Positions 19,537 through 33,472 of a DNA stretch of 38,370 bases are shown in pieces. The stretch covers positions 1 to 38,370 of the forward strand of contig JAJOJU010000018.1 of the NCBI GenBank assembly GCA_021208265.1, in the 5' to 3' direction. This DNA comes from Alphaproteobacteria bacterium. Lineage in GTDB: Bacteria; Pseudomonadota; Alphaproteobacteria; Micavibrionales; Micavibrionaceae. Under the pieces are notes generated by a model that made no database searches, was not told where the DNA came from, and was given only the letters and a program-made list of their open reading frames with translations. Numbering within the stretch: position 1 is the first letter of the stretch; each line of letters begins with the position of its first letter. A program made the translations under genes and the position numbers.

Positions 19537-20316
19537 TTATTCGTCAACGGCCTTTTCAAAGGCGTCTATGCCGCGGGCACCCTCAACCTTGGTCTTGCCA
19601 TTCACAATGAAGGTGGGGGTTGAGTTAATTTGATGTTCCTGCTGGGCTTTTTGAACCATCTCTAGAATGCCGCTACGCAAGGGGGCACTATCCCAGCAAT
19701 TTTCAAACTGTTGAGCGGAAAGCCCTGCCAATTGAGCGTTTTGTTTCAGATATTTTTTATAAGTATCGGAATAAGCCCATTGATCTTGTGTTTCGAAAAG
19801 CAACTGAATGAAATCAAAATATTTATCAGACGGCAGGCAACGGGCAATCATGCTGGCCTGTAATGCCGGACCGTTTAAAGGAAAATCAGATATCACAATG
19901 CGCGCCTTGCCGGTATCGATTAGTTTTTCCTTCAGTTCCTTGTATGTGTTTTTGTGGAAATTACCGCAATGGCTGCAGGTAAGGGAGCTGTATTCCACAA
20001 TCGTTGCTTCAGCATCGCTATCCCCGAGGCTCCGTTCGGCAAGGGCTGTATCCAGTTCGTCCTGAGACAGCGCTACGGGTGTAAGAACCTCTTCCTCTTC
20101 CGTGGCAATCTCTTCAGTGGCTTCTGCTACAACAACATCATCCTCAGCTGTTGTCGCCGTTTCCTCAGCCTGCTCTGCTGTGGGCGGTTCGGTTACGGAT
20201 GATGTGTCTTCCTTGCTGCCGCCCCCCATAGCAACAGCCAGAAAAATAATAACGACCAAGCCTAGTATCCCGGCTCCGATTAGTTGAGTATTTTTTGATT
20301 TGAAATCTATGGTCAT
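19537..20316 (-). CDS. DsbA-family thiol oxidoreductase, membrane-anchored
   Basis: A thioredoxin-fold protein likely to catalyse disulfide formation or exchange in the periplasm. An N-terminal membrane anchor (about 12-30) is followed by an acidic, low-complexity linker (35-78, rich in Glu, Ala and Thr). The DsbA/thioredoxin domain has the active site CSHC (C114, C117) and the cis-proline loop STPTFIVNG. The length is 259 residues. A DsbA-like gene next to smc and near dciA/mutY is a recurring alphaproteobacterial arrangement. A good promoter precedes it and a terminator follows it. Confidence 0.92.
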   Translation of the reverse strand: MTIDFKSKNTQLIGAGILGLVVIIFLAVAMGGGSKEDTSSVTEPPTAEQAEETATTAEDDVVVAEATEEIATEEEEVLTPVALSQDELDTALAERSLGDSDAEATIVEYSSLTCSHCGNFHKNTYKELKEKLIDTGKARIVISDFPLNGPALQASMIARCLPSDKYFDFIQLLFETQDQWAYSDTYKKYLKQNAQLAGLSAQQFENCWDSAPLRSGILEMVQKAQQEHQINSTPTFIVNGKTKVEGARGIDAFEKAVDE

Positions 20317-20358
20317 GATATCACCCCCGGCAGAAAATATAACGAAACAACCATAAAG

Positions 20359-20387
20359 ACTATAGTGCGGACAGGGGGGAAGTTCAA
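20359..20387 (-). promoter_or_regulatory. Predicted sigma-70 promoter for the dsbA-like gene
   Basis: On the minus strand TTGAAC (20382-20387) is separated by 17 bases from TATAGT (20359-20364). Transcription would begin near 20351, about 35 bases before the ATG at 20316, which is preceded by GGGGGTG. Spacing and both hexamers are close to consensus. Confidence 0.6.
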
Positions 20388-20389
20388 CC

Positions 20390-20740
20390 TCATTCCAGAT
20401 TTTTCAATATATCGGAGGCACTCATCGGCATAACTTCCAGATCCCGGCCTCGTTCAGATTGTTTTTCCGAAGTTCGTATAGCGGCCCTGCCCCCGGAAGT
20501 ATCCTGAGAGCGCAACCGTCGAATGTATTCGCGCGATACACTGAAGCGTGTCGGGCGATCAAGTGGCAGTGGCGGTACAGCCAAGGTAGTTACGGCAAGG
20601 TTAGCAGTCATAACCGCCTCGTCAAACATCGGGGGCGGCGTATAGCCATTCAAGCCATCATAGGCCTTGGCATCACTATAAAAAAAGAAAAGCGCGGTCA
20701 GAAAAGACAGAACGACCGCCGCGGAGAATCGCAAGGTCAT
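20390..20740 (-). CDS. Small secreted protein of unknown function
   Basis: A 116-residue product with a clear signal peptide (about 1-26, LSFLTALFFFYSDAKA then YDG). The mature part is Pro-rich at first (YTPPPMFDEAV, VPPLPLDRP) and then basic and polar (SREYIRRLRSQDTSGG, KQSERGRDL). I do not recognise a family. It begins 4 bases after the suhB-like stop, so it shares that operon. It probably resides in the periplasm or at the envelope. Confidence 0.65.
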   Translation of the reverse strand: MTLRFSAAVVLSFLTALFFFYSDAKAYDGLNGYTPPPMFDEAVMTANLAVTTLAVPPLPLDRPTRFSVSREYIRRLRSQDTSGGRAAIRTSEKQSERGRDLEVMPMSASDILKNLE

Positions 20741-20744
20741 AGAC

Positions 20745-21548
20745 CTATTTTACAGCTTGCAGGATCTTTCGCAAATCATCGAACAGGAAGTTATTCGCAG
20801 CTAATACATTTCCGGTCTCGAGGGGCTTTGCCGTGGTAGAGTCAATATCGCCCACATAACCACCTGCCTCTTTCACCAAAAGAATACCTGCCGCCACATC
20901 CCAGGGCTTTAAGTTACGCTCCCAGAACGCATCGCAACGCCCGGCAGCAACATAAGCCAGATCAAGCGCCGCCGCGCCATAACGGCGCATGGCAATGCCT
21001 GTATCCTGAACAGCCTTATATTCCGCCGCAAATTTGCTGCCGCTGTCTTTTAAGGCCCGTTGAGGTTCCCCCACAAGAGTCAATGACATATCAAGCTGGC
21101 GGCGCCCGGATACGCGCAGGCGTTGACGGCGGCTGTTAAATGCACCTTGCCCTTTTTCAGCGATAAACATTTCGTCCTTTACCGGGTCGAACACAAGCCC
21201 GGCTGTCAGTTCACCCTTTAGCTGATACGCAATCGAAATACACCAATGCGGCAGCCCGTGCAGGAAGTTGGTTGTCCCGTCCAGCGGATCGATAATCCAG
21301 ATATGATCGGTTTCAGACCCCTTGATAGCGCCACTTTCTTCCATCAGGAAGCTGTGATCGGGATAGGATTTTGTCAGTTCGCGGTGAATAATTTCTTCAG
21401 CGCGCTTGTCAGCAGCGCTTACGAAATCGCCGGGACCTTTCTGGGAAACCTGAAGGTTTTCAACCTCCCCAAAATCGCGCAACAGGGAACGGGACGCCTT
21501 TTCAGCGGCCTTCGTCATAACGGACATCAAGGGAGATAGTGCAGCCAT
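20745..21548 (-). CDS. suhB: Inositol monophosphatase family protein (SuhB-like)
   Basis: A Mg-dependent phosphatase of the inositol monophosphatase family. The metal-binding motifs are present: EES near residue 70, IIDPLDGTTNFLHGLP and the C-terminal LKPWDVAAGILLVKEAGG. At 267 residues it matches SuhB-type enzymes. The real substrate could be inositol phosphate or histidinol phosphate (HisN), and sequence reading alone does not decide. It follows efp after 7 bases. Confidence 0.9.
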   Translation of the reverse strand: MAALSPLMSVMTKAAEKASRSLLRDFGEVENLQVSQKGPGDFVSAADKRAEEIIHRELTKSYPDHSFLMEESGAIKGSETDHIWIIDPLDGTTNFLHGLPHWCISIAYQLKGELTAGLVFDPVKDEMFIAEKGQGAFNSRRQRLRVSGRRQLDMSLTLVGEPQRALKDSGSKFAAEYKAVQDTGIAMRRYGAAALDLAYVAAGRCDAFWERNLKPWDVAAGILLVKEAGGYVGDIDSTTAKPLETGNVLAANNFLFDDLRKILQAVK

Positions 21549-21555
21549 TTAAATA

Positions 21556-22119
21556 CTACTTCGCACGCTCAACATAGGTGGCATCCTCAGTCCTTACAAC
21601 GACCTTCGTGCCGGCCTCAATAAACGGGGGCACAAGAATACGCACGCCGTTTTCCAGCACGGCGGGCTTATAGGATGTAGTAGCTGTCTGGCCTTTAATC
21701 ACGGGATCGGCCTCAACAATCTCAAGCACAACGTTCGGCGGCAGTTTGGCACCCAGTGGTTCTGTTTCGAACATTTCAATCTCGACAATCATGCCTTCCT
21801 GCAGAAAGGGCGCGCGCTCACCAAAGACTTCGCCTTTAACGGTAATCTGTTCAAAATTTTCCTGATTCATGAAATGATAGTCATCGCCATCGGCATACAG
21901 GAACTGGTAATCATTTTGTTCCAAGCGCACGCGCTCAACCGTTTCCTGCGTACGGAAGCGTACGTTATCCTTGTTGCCGGAACGCACGTCACGCAATTCA
22001 ATCTGGGAAACAGATGCGCCTTTGCCCGGCTGCATAATCTCGTTCTTCACAACGACCCAGAGCTTACCGTTCAGTTCGATCACGTGACCGGAACGCAAAT
22101 TGATAGCCGCTTCTTTCAT
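21556..22119 (-). CDS. efp: Translation elongation factor P
   Basis: EF-P rescues ribosomes stalled at polyproline. The 187-residue product has three beta-barrel domains. The loop that reaches the peptidyl-transferase centre reads MQPGKGASVSQ with Lys at residue 33, the site modified by EpmA/EpmB in some bacteria; no modification gene is seen in this window. TolA (Pro-rich) and other Pro-rich products nearby would be natural clients. AAAGGA precedes the ATG. Confidence 0.97.
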   Translation of the reverse strand: MKEAAINLRSGHVIELNGKLWVVVKNEIMQPGKGASVSQIELRDVRSGNKDNVRFRTQETVERVRLEQNDYQFLYADGDDYHFMNQENFEQITVKGEVFGERAPFLQEGMIVEIEMFETEPLGAKLPPNVVLEIVEADPVIKGQTATTSYKPAVLENGVRILVPPFIEAGTKVVVRTEDATYVERAK

Positions 22120-22148
22120 GTTCTTAAATTTCCTTTGCCTTTATAGCT

Positions 22149-22620
22149 TTACTTGCCAGTGTTTATGACAGCTTCGCCCAGCTTTTCAAGCCTGATTTTT
22201 ATATCTTCGTCCTCAAGCCCGGCCAGCGCGGCCTCCAGATCGGCTTTTTTTTGAAGGAGGTAGAGGCTGCGGCGGCACTTTCCTGCGCAGCGCGCCTTTT
22301 GAAGATGCTGCCGGGCGGGCCGTAAATTTAATGCCCGTGATCCAGCCTTCACCGAATAATCTATTTATTTTTTCCAAAATCAGATCCTTGCGGTAGTGCA
22401 GGGTGGTGGCATGAACGGATGTTGTTGATATTTCAAGCACCGCTTCCGGCGTGTCCTTGCCGGGGCGTTTGGCGTATATCAGCTTGGCGGGCTGGGCGAT
22501 CGCCGCCATATCTGCGCCCATAATATCGGCCCATTGCCGGGCAATACGCCCCAGCGCTATATACTTTTTCGAACAATTCTGATCGACTACGCGGTTTGTG
22601 GCTTCGGAAACGGGACGCAT
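22149..22620 (-). CDS. dciA: DciA family replicative-helicase loader, DUF721 (one-base frameshift)
   Basis: DciA-type proteins (DUF721) recruit the replicative helicase DnaB in bacteria lacking DnaC or DnaI. The product has the KH-like DUF721 domain (about 20-110: ARQWADIMGADMAAIAQPAK, LEISTTSVHATTLHYRKDLI) and a flexible Pro/Lys-rich tail ending in a short helix. The frame breaks in a run of eight A near 22245-22252. Removing one A links PPSKK to KADLEAALAGLEDED, giving about 156 residues. Its start codon is only 4 bases from the divergent mutY start. The dciA-dsbA-smc-mutY neighbourhood supports the call. Confidence 0.85.
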
Positions 22621-22624
22621 AAGG

Positions 22625-23727
22625 ATGAATTTACGAAAAAGCAGAGATAAAGTCGAGCGCTTTCAAGAAGCGCTTTTAAGCTGGTACGACAAATACGGGC
22701 GGGATATCCCATGGCGCTATAAAGGCGGCGCCAGGGCAGACCCATACCGTGTCTGGCTGTCCGAAATCATGTGCCAGCAGACGGTGGTTCAGGCCGTGGT
22801 GCCGTATTTCCTGAAATTCACGCAGCTATGGCCCACGGTGAACGATCTGGCCAACGCCCCATCAGAAGAGGTCATGAAACACTGGGCCGGGTTGGGATAT
22901 TACGCCGCGCCAGAAACCTTCATAAATGCGCACAGATTGTGGCAACGGACCATAAAGGGGAATTCCCTGACACGCCGGAGGCACTTAAAAAACTGCCCGG
23001 CATTGGTGATTACACCGCCGCCGCCATTGCCGCCATGGCATTTAATGTCAGCAGCCCCGTGGTAGATGGGAATGTGGAACGTGTCATAGCGCGGTTATTC
23101 GCGGTTGAAGAGTCATTGCCTGCTGTCAAACCGTATCTAAAGGAACTTGCTAAACCGTTTTTTGAGGCCGGTTTCAAACGACCGGGTGATCTGGCGCAGG
23201 GGTTTATGGATCTAGGGGCGATGGTGTGCATTCCTGCCAATCCGCGCTGCGGCATCTGCCCCGTATCTGAATACTGCGAAGCTTACGACAAAGGGATTCA
23301 GGCTGAATTACCCCGCCGCAGCCCCAAAAAAACCAAACCGCAAAAGACCGGGCATGTTTATTTAATCCGTGATGATGCCAGAAATGTGCTTCTGGAACGC
23401 CGCGCGGAAAAGGCCATGATGGGTGGCATGAGCGCTTTTCCAACATCTGAATGGGTGGAGAAGGGGCGAAAGGCCAATCATCCGGCCTTTATCAATCTGG
23501 ATAAAGTATCAGCAAAAGCGCCTTTTATTCGCCACAGCTTCACCCATTTTGATCTGCAACTGACGCTCCATCAGGGAGCTATCAGCGATGCAACCCCACC
23601 GCCAGATAATTTTTACTGGATCAGTGCCGATGATATCCTGCATCAAGGTTTTCCCACTTTATTCAAAAAAGCCTTGAAGATCTGGCACGATGAGCTGATT
23701 GCACTCCCCACCCGAAAAGCCTTATAA
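22625..23727 (+). CDS. mutY: A/G-specific adenine DNA glycosylase MutY (one-base frameshift)
   Basis: MutY removes adenine mispaired with 8-oxoguanine. It shows the catalytic Glu (E47) in LSEIMCQQT, the helix-hairpin-helix LPGIGDYTAAAIAAMAF with the catalytic Asp in VVDGNVERVIAR, the 4Fe-4S cluster CysX6CysX2CysX5Cys (CIPANPRCGICPVSEYC), and a C-terminal Nudix-like domain that reads 8-oxoG. The frame breaks near 22899-22905. Adding one C gives LGYYARARNLHKCAQ, the family consensus, and 367 residues. I start at 22625 (preceded by AAGG), not at the upstream ATG 22598, which lies inside divergent dciA. Confidence 0.94.
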
Positions 23728-23734
23728 TGAAGGC

Positions 23735-24745
23735 ATGAAGTTTGTCCTTTTTCTGTCCGGGGTTCTGGTGGCGTTGTTGATATTATCTGCCCCCGGATAT
23801 GCCACCACCGAATTTATCGTCAAGAAAGACCACATCTATGAAAAACCAACGATGGAGGAACTGTCGCGGCTATACTGGTCTTTGGGCGCTCTCGATTTCA
23901 ACAATGATGCACATGTCGATAATTACCTGCTGATTAATGAATGCGGTATTTATCAGGAATATCGCCATAACGAATTTGAATGGTCACAGATCAGGGAATC
24001 AACCCGCGAACACATCAAAAGCGCAGCTTCCGACTTTCCACGGCGTCTGGAGTTCTTACAGCCGCTTTATCTGGGGGAATATAATATTGAAGGGGAATAC
24101 TTTGATATTGCTCCTGACTACGTTAAACCGACATCCCGGCGGCTGGAAGTGTTGACCAAGGCGCAGATGGGGCCGATTTGTAACCAATCCGGTGAAATCG
24201 AAGGGTATCCCAAGGGGCTTCTGGTTGAGCTTACCCGCCCATTCGGTATTGATAAAATCCCCGTGCCCAAAGATAAGGCCGAGGGTTATATCGCTGAAAA
24301 GCTTGAGGAGTTCAACAAGCTGCTGGAGCATATGAAAACACGGAAACGCTTTTTGGAATCACGGGATGCTTACATCCTGATGCAAATTAGGGTTTTCGGT
24401 TATAAGGGCCCTGAAAAAATTGAGGATGGCTACACACTTAATGCCGTTTTTGCCGTTCTGGAGGGAATGGAGGTTTATGCTGACCGTGACCGCCGCGATT
24501 TGCTCTTCAAACAGAAATTTGACTTCTACAAAGAGCCGTCAGAATTTGAGCAGCGCCTGCAACAGCAATATCAGGCGCTCATGAATAACGAATTATTCCG
24601 TGGTCCAGACATCCAGGATGAAACCAAGGGGTTGGGTCTGTTGCACATTGCAGAAAAGCTGGTGGAAGAACGCAAGAGCACGGGCGCCTTCCTGAAAAGG
24701 CGGATACTAACGCACTGCCGACACCGCAAATCCATAAAAAATTAG
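23735..24745 (+). CDS. Secreted protein of unknown function, possibly DUF4852-like
   Basis: A 336-residue product with a signal peptide (MKFVLFLSGVLVALLILSAP, cleavage near GYA-TTE). A conserved-looking early block reads YWSLGALDFNNDAHVDNYLL, followed by NECGIYQEYRHNEFEW. From memory this resembles the DUF4852 family, whose function is unknown; I could not verify it. The rest is mixed alpha/beta with no membrane helix, so it should be periplasmic. It follows mutY by 7 bases. The end may be altered: an alternative frame from about 24692 also stays open past the annotated stop. Confidence 0.8.
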   Translation: MKFVLFLSGVLVALLILSAPGYATTEFIVKKDHIYEKPTMEELSRLYWSLGALDFNNDAHVDNYLLINECGIYQEYRHNEFEWSQIRESTREHIKSAASDFPRRLEFLQPLYLGEYNIEGEYFDIAPDYVKPTSRRLEVLTKAQMGPICNQSGEIEGYPKGLLVELTRPFGIDKIPVPKDKAEGYIAEKLEEFNKLLEHMKTRKRFLESRDAYILMQIRVFGYKGPEKIEDGYTLNAVFAVLEGMEVYADRDRRDLLFKQKFDFYKEPSEFEQRLQQQYQALMNNELFRGPDIQDETKGLGLLHIAEKLVEERKSTGAFLKRRILTHCRHRKSIKN

Positions 24746-25107
24746 CGCCGCCAGGAAAGCCGCACGCCGGCACTTTCCGGATTACCTTTAAATACGTCCG
24801 GTTTTTCGACCTGTAGCATCAAGCGCAGAATGCGCGCATCTTCCCACAACGCTTCCATAACATCATGGCAAAAAATTTCAATCAGATCATAATGTCTTCG
24901 TTCGGCAATCTCGCGGGCCATCGTTACAAAAGTTTCGTATGAAACCGTCTGGTTGATATCCTCAGCCATTATTTCAGGCAGGGCACATTCCGCTTCAATG
25001 TCCAGAATAACGCGCTGAGGAGCCACTTTTTCATGCGGATATATGCCTATCCGCATGGAAAGCTCCAGCCGTTTGATAAATACCGTGGCTGTGCGTGCGT
25101 TGCTCAC
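24742..25107 (-). CDS. folB: Dihydroneopterin aldolase family protein FolB
   Basis: FolB converts dihydroneopterin to 6-hydroxymethyl-dihydropterin in folate synthesis. The 121-residue product has the family features: RIGIYPHEKVAPQRVILDIE, the substrate-binding TVSYETF, HYDLIEIFCHDVMEALW and the conserved C-terminal EKPDVF followed by AGV. It converges on the upstream secreted-protein gene with a 4-base overlap and follows ccrM by 21 bases. Confidence 0.9.
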   Translation of the reverse strand: MSNARTATVFIKRLELSMRIGIYPHEKVAPQRVILDIEAECALPEIMAEDINQTVSYETFVTMAREIAERRHYDLIEIFCHDVMEALWEDARILRLMLQVEKPDVFKGNPESAGVRLSWRR

Positions 25108-25128
25108 TTTGCTAACAGCCCTTTACAC

Positions 25129-26331
<1,203 letters not shown>

Positions 26332-26351
<20 letters not shown>

Positions 26352-26967
26352 TTTCTGCGGCTTCCAGATAAGCAGCTACAGGTGCAAAAGAACGGCGGTG
26401 ATGGATAGTAATGCCATATTGGGCAATCCCCTCCATATGAACTTTTGTGGGGTAACCTGCGTTACTCTCCCAACCATAATGCGGATGATCTTCAGCCAGG
26501 CTGCGCATCAATTTGTCACGATAGGTTTTGGCAATAATGGACGCCGCCGCGATTGAGACCGAACGACTATCTCCCTTCACCACGGGGATACCCCGGCAGG
26601 GCAGGGCCCTCGGCAGGCGATTACCATCCACAAGCGCCACAGGCGCTTTATGAGCCATAGACTCATAAGCACGAACCATGGCGGTTAAGGATGCTTGCAG
26701 GATATTCAGATCATCAATCTCGCCCGGCGTGCATTCTGCCAGTGCCCAGATACATTCCGTGCGAATAAACTTATCCAGCACATGGCGCTTTTTTTCGGAC
26801 AGCTTCTTGCTGTCGTTAATCTCGCCGGTCAGGGGATGCTCCCGCAAAGCCGGGGGAATATAAACGCAGGCCGCTACAACCGGGCCGGCCAAAGGCCCGC
26901 GCCCGACCTCATCAAGGCCGCAGACATCATCAGGCGCGTATTCGTCTTCCAAAGTAAAATCGGGCAT
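26332..26967 (-). CDS. rnhB: Ribonuclease HII
   Basis: RNase HII cuts RNA in RNA-DNA hybrids and starts removal of misincorporated ribonucleotides. The 211-residue product has the motif CGLDEVGRGPLAGPVVAA with acidic residues D19 and E20, a third acid in ALVDGNRLP and the fourth in AKTYRDKLM, plus the HHRRSFAPV C-terminus. The frame is intact although it contains an A7 run. The rnhB-ccrM order is common in alphaproteobacteria. Confidence 0.96.
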
Positions 26968-27009
26968 CCGCGTCAGAATGCCTGATTCTTATTTCAAATC
27001 AAAAAAAAC

Positions 27010-27964
27010 CTAGTAACCCGCTGGCTCCGGTCCGTTTTGCGAAGGCGGTGAAGCTTGAAACCCGTACTGCGCATATATGCGTAGACTGTCAAGGCTCCCC
27101 CCGCTGGTGCCATAGCGCAGGTCATTTGGGCGGCTGGTAATAAGATCCATCAGGATTTTGTAGCGCATAGTGTCAACCGGCGCGGTATCTAGGGTTTTAC
27201 CAACCCCGCCGGAGATTTTAATCATGCGTTGATACCCGGTCAGGTCTTCAAAGTCGGCCACGGCCTGCATCAGTGTTGCGCCTGCCATAAGGCTCGCACT
27301 ATCTTTATCAAGATTAAGATGAGGATTGCCTTTTCCTGTTGACGTCTTCAAATAATCCGCCCCGCATTCCAGCGCCATAATACAAGCCTGGAAAAGATCC
27401 TGATAATTCTCAAAAGCGGCTGTCTGCATGATGGTTTTCAGAATGACCGGATTTTCGTCCGGGGCCAATGTGCTGTTATGTTCATCCACCGCACGGCGCA
27501 CGGCGTTCAGTTTTGCAACGACAGCTTCAAAATCGCCGTCCATAAAAGCAAGAACATCAAAAACCGTATCCAGATGCTGCGCCCCGGCGGCGATGTCAGC
27601 CTTGGCTTCTTCGTAGATTTCTTCGGGAGTATATTCCTGCGGGCAAGGAAAAGCATTTACCGCGGCAAGATCAATGTCATTACCTGACAAGGTTTTTTTT
27701 AGCAACAGCCAGCCCACCCGGCAAAACACGCTCGCCAAAAATGCATACGGCAGCAGCACTATTATTACCATTACCTATGGCTTCCCGGCACAGCGCTTCA
27801 ATCTCTTGCTTTGTTTCCGCCCCAGTCAGGGATGTATGCTCAATACTGCGGGCGTTCTCAAGCGCACCAGCCTGAGGCGCGTTTTTATAGCGGCAACATG
27901 CAGAACTTTTTCCTGCAGATGTTTCGGCATACCAAGAAAAAAACGGGTCGGTAGACAAATCCAT
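27010..27964 (-). CDS. deoC: Deoxyribose-phosphate aldolase DeoC (one-base frameshift)
   Basis: DeoC splits deoxyribose-5-phosphate into glyceraldehyde-3-phosphate and acetaldehyde. The TIM-barrel protein has the Schiff-base Lys in CGADYLKTSTGKG and the second catalytic Lys in RMIKISGGVGKT. The frame breaks in a run of eight A near 27693-27700. Removing one A joins VAKK to TLSGNDIDLAAVNAFP, giving about 317 residues, somewhat longer than E. coli DeoC because of an N-terminal extension. The start at 27964 follows GGGAGAG and lies within one arm of an 11-base inverted repeat. No other deo gene is nearby. Confidence 0.92.
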
Positions 27965-27999
27965 AATACTCTCCCTAACGTCAGATTTATGGATTTGTC
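27954..27999 (-). promoter_or_regulatory. Inverted repeat enclosing the deoC ribosome-binding site
   Basis: GACAAATCCAT at 27954-27964 is the exact reverse complement of ATGGATTTGTC at 27989-27999, with 24 bases between. In the deoC transcript the second arm begins with the deoC start codon, and the loop holds the Shine-Dalgarno GGGAGAG. Folding would hide the start codon in an 11-bp stem. A role in translation control is inference; it could also be an operator, since DeoR-type sites are palindromic. Confidence 0.5.
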
Positions 28000-28035
28000 T
28001 TAATGCCTTTTTCTTTATATGTCAAAAAATCCCTT

Positions 28036-30628
28036 TTACTGGACTGATTTCTTGGCAATCTCAAAAATATCCGGGGCGATATTTGGTGTTTTAAGGATTT
28101 CCTCCAGCGCAGACCTCATCAGTTTTTGCCGATCCGGTGTATAACGGCGCCATTCCCGCAAGGGGTTTAACATCCGCGCCCCAATCTGCGGGTTGATGCT
28201 GTTGAGGCGTATTACGGCATCCCTCAGGAATTCATACCCCTCACCATTCGCCGCATGGAATTTTACGGGATTGTTCATGGCAAAGGACGCGTACAGCGAA
28301 CGTACCCGGTTAGGGTTCTTCATGGTAAATTGAGGGTGGGCATACAGCTTTTCCAGATCGCTCATAACAGCATCCCGCCCGGACATGGCTTGCACGGCGA
28401 ACCATTTATCAATCACCAGCGGATATGACTCAAAGCGCTCATAGAAATCTAACAAAGCAGATTCGCGTTCAGGGCAATCCATATCGGCAAGGCGGGCAAG
28501 GGCCGCCAGACGGTCCGTCATATTATTGGCGTTATCATATTGCGACTTGGCCCGCGTGGCGCAGCCCGTGCCGCGCGTGGAGGTTAAAATGCCCAAAAGG
28601 GTATTCTGCAATGCCCGCTGTCCCATGGCCTCTGGTGTAGTAGCAAATTTAGGACCGCTGCGGTTGACATCATATAGCGCCTTTAGCCGCTCCTTATAAG
28701 TGCCTTTAATAGCATAAAGCACGGCTTCCCGCGCGGCATTGATGGCCTCCGGATCAACAACATCCCGTGTCTGACCTATGCGGGAAACATCCGGCAGGCT
28801 GAGTGCGCGCGCCGCCAGAGCTTTATCTGCCGACTTATCACTGGCCCGGCGCAGCATGTCACCATACGCACTCAGAAATTTTTCCGGCACCGCGTTACCA
28901 CCATCAATCATGCCGTTTATGACGTTTAGCATATAGGTTTGCCCGGCTTCCCAGCGATTGAACCCATCACTGTCATGCACCATTAAAAAGCGCAAATCCT
29001 CGTCAGAAAGATCGGTTTTTAGTGTTACGGGCGCTGAAAAATTGCGAAAAACGGACGGAACAGGCTTATTTTTGATATTTTTGAAGATAAATTCCTGATT
29101 ATTTTCCTTCAAATGCAGTATTTCATCCACTAAATCCGTCCCATCAGGTCCCAAAAGTCCAATTTTGACCGGAATATGCATGGGTTTTTTGTCAATTTGT
29201 CCCGGTGTCGGCGGTACTTTTTGGGTAAGCGTCACAATATAAGTTTGCGCGGCCTCATCATATTCACCTTTAAAAGTCACCTCCGGTGTTCCGGCCTGGG
29301 AATACCAGAGCTTGAACTGCGACAAATCAACACCGCTCGCATCTTCCATGCATTTTAGCCAGTCATCGCATGTAACGGCTTGCCCGTCATGGCGGCTGAA
29401 ATATAGATCGGTCGCCTTGCGGTAATTGTCAGGCCCCAGCAGGGTGCGCGTCATACGGATAACTTCTGCACCTTTTTCGTACACGGTCATGGTGTAGAAA
29501 TTATTGATCTCGATATAGTTATCGGGGCGAATGGGGTGGGCGAGGGGGCCGGCATCCTCCGGGAATTGCAAGCGGCGCAGATGCGCGACATCGTCAATGC
29601 GCTGCACAGGCCGGGAGTTAAGATCGCTCGAAAACTCCTGATCGCGGAAAACCGTAAGGCCCTCTTTGAGCGAGAGCTGGAACCAGTCACGGCATGTTAC
29701 GCGGTTGCCGCTCCAATTGTGGAAATATTCATGCGCCACCACGCTTTCTACCTGAATATAATCACGGTCAGTCGCTGTATCCTGCTGGGCAAATACAAGA
29801 GCCGTATTGAAGATGTTGAGGGATTTATTCTCCATCGCCCCCATGTTGAAATCGCTAACAGCAACGATGTTAAACAGATCAAGATCATATTCCAGACCAT
29901 AAACATCCTCATCCCATTTCATCGATTTCTTTAAAGATTCCATGGCATGCCCACACTGCCCTTCATCGCCGGGACGAACATAGATATAAAGATCAACCAT
30001 GCGGCCTGATTTCGTAGTGTACGTATCGTGTATGTGGGTTAAATCACCCGCGACCAGCGCGAAAAGGTAACAAGGCTTGGGGAACGGGTCGTGCCAGACG
30101 GCAAAATGCCTGCCATGTCCGGCGTCGCCATGATCAACGCGATTACCATTCGATAGCAGCACCGGATAATGTTCTTTAGACGCTTCCAGCCGTGTTGTGA
30201 ACATCGCCATGATATCAGGACGGTCTAGGTAATAAGTAATGCGGCGGAATCCTTCGGCCTCACATTGCGTACAATACGTACCGCCGGATTTATAGAGCCC
30301 CTCCAGCCGCGTGTTATTTTCAGGATGAATGCGCGTTTTAATTTCCAGCGTGAATTCAGCCTTATGAGGGCAGGGGATGGTCACCCCCCTTATCCGTCAC
30401 CACATGCCCCTGCACAGGCGTACCGTCTATGGTGATTTCCAGCAGCTCCAGATCCTCGCCATAAAGGAATAAATCATCCCGCGTGTGAGGCTCGGCCGTG
30501 AACTGCGTTTTGGCTGTAACGATCGCATAGCCCTCATGCAGATCAAAATTCAGATCGATATGACTGATTTGGTAAGGGCTGGGCTTGTAATCTTTTAGAT
30601 AAATAGTCTGGGGCGTATCGGTGCGCAT
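28036..30628 (-). CDS. pepN: Aminopeptidase N, M1 family (one-base frameshift)
   Basis: PepN is a cytoplasmic zinc aminopeptidase involved in peptide turnover. It has the substrate motif GAMEN, the zinc site HEYFH followed after 18 residues by E (LSLKEG), and C-terminal domains typical of E. coli-type PepN (DUF3458). The frame breaks in a run of six G near 30384-30389 (minus strand). Removing one G gives DKGVTIPCPHKAEFTLEIKT, as in the family, and about 863 residues. An internal ATG lets the second part look like a complete gene, but it would lack the N-terminal sheet domain. Confidence 0.95.
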
Positions 30629-30663
30629 GGATTTTCCTCACGATTCCTGATTGAATACTATGC

Positions 30664-33447
<2,784 letters not shown>

Positions 33448-33472
33448 TCATACTAAACTTTAACACACTCTA

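Noticed and set aside
22771..23727. MutY C-terminal part as a separate gene starting at 22771
   Set aside because: Its first 50 codons are out-of-frame reading of the conserved MutY N-terminus. One added C at about 22902 gives one normal MutY.
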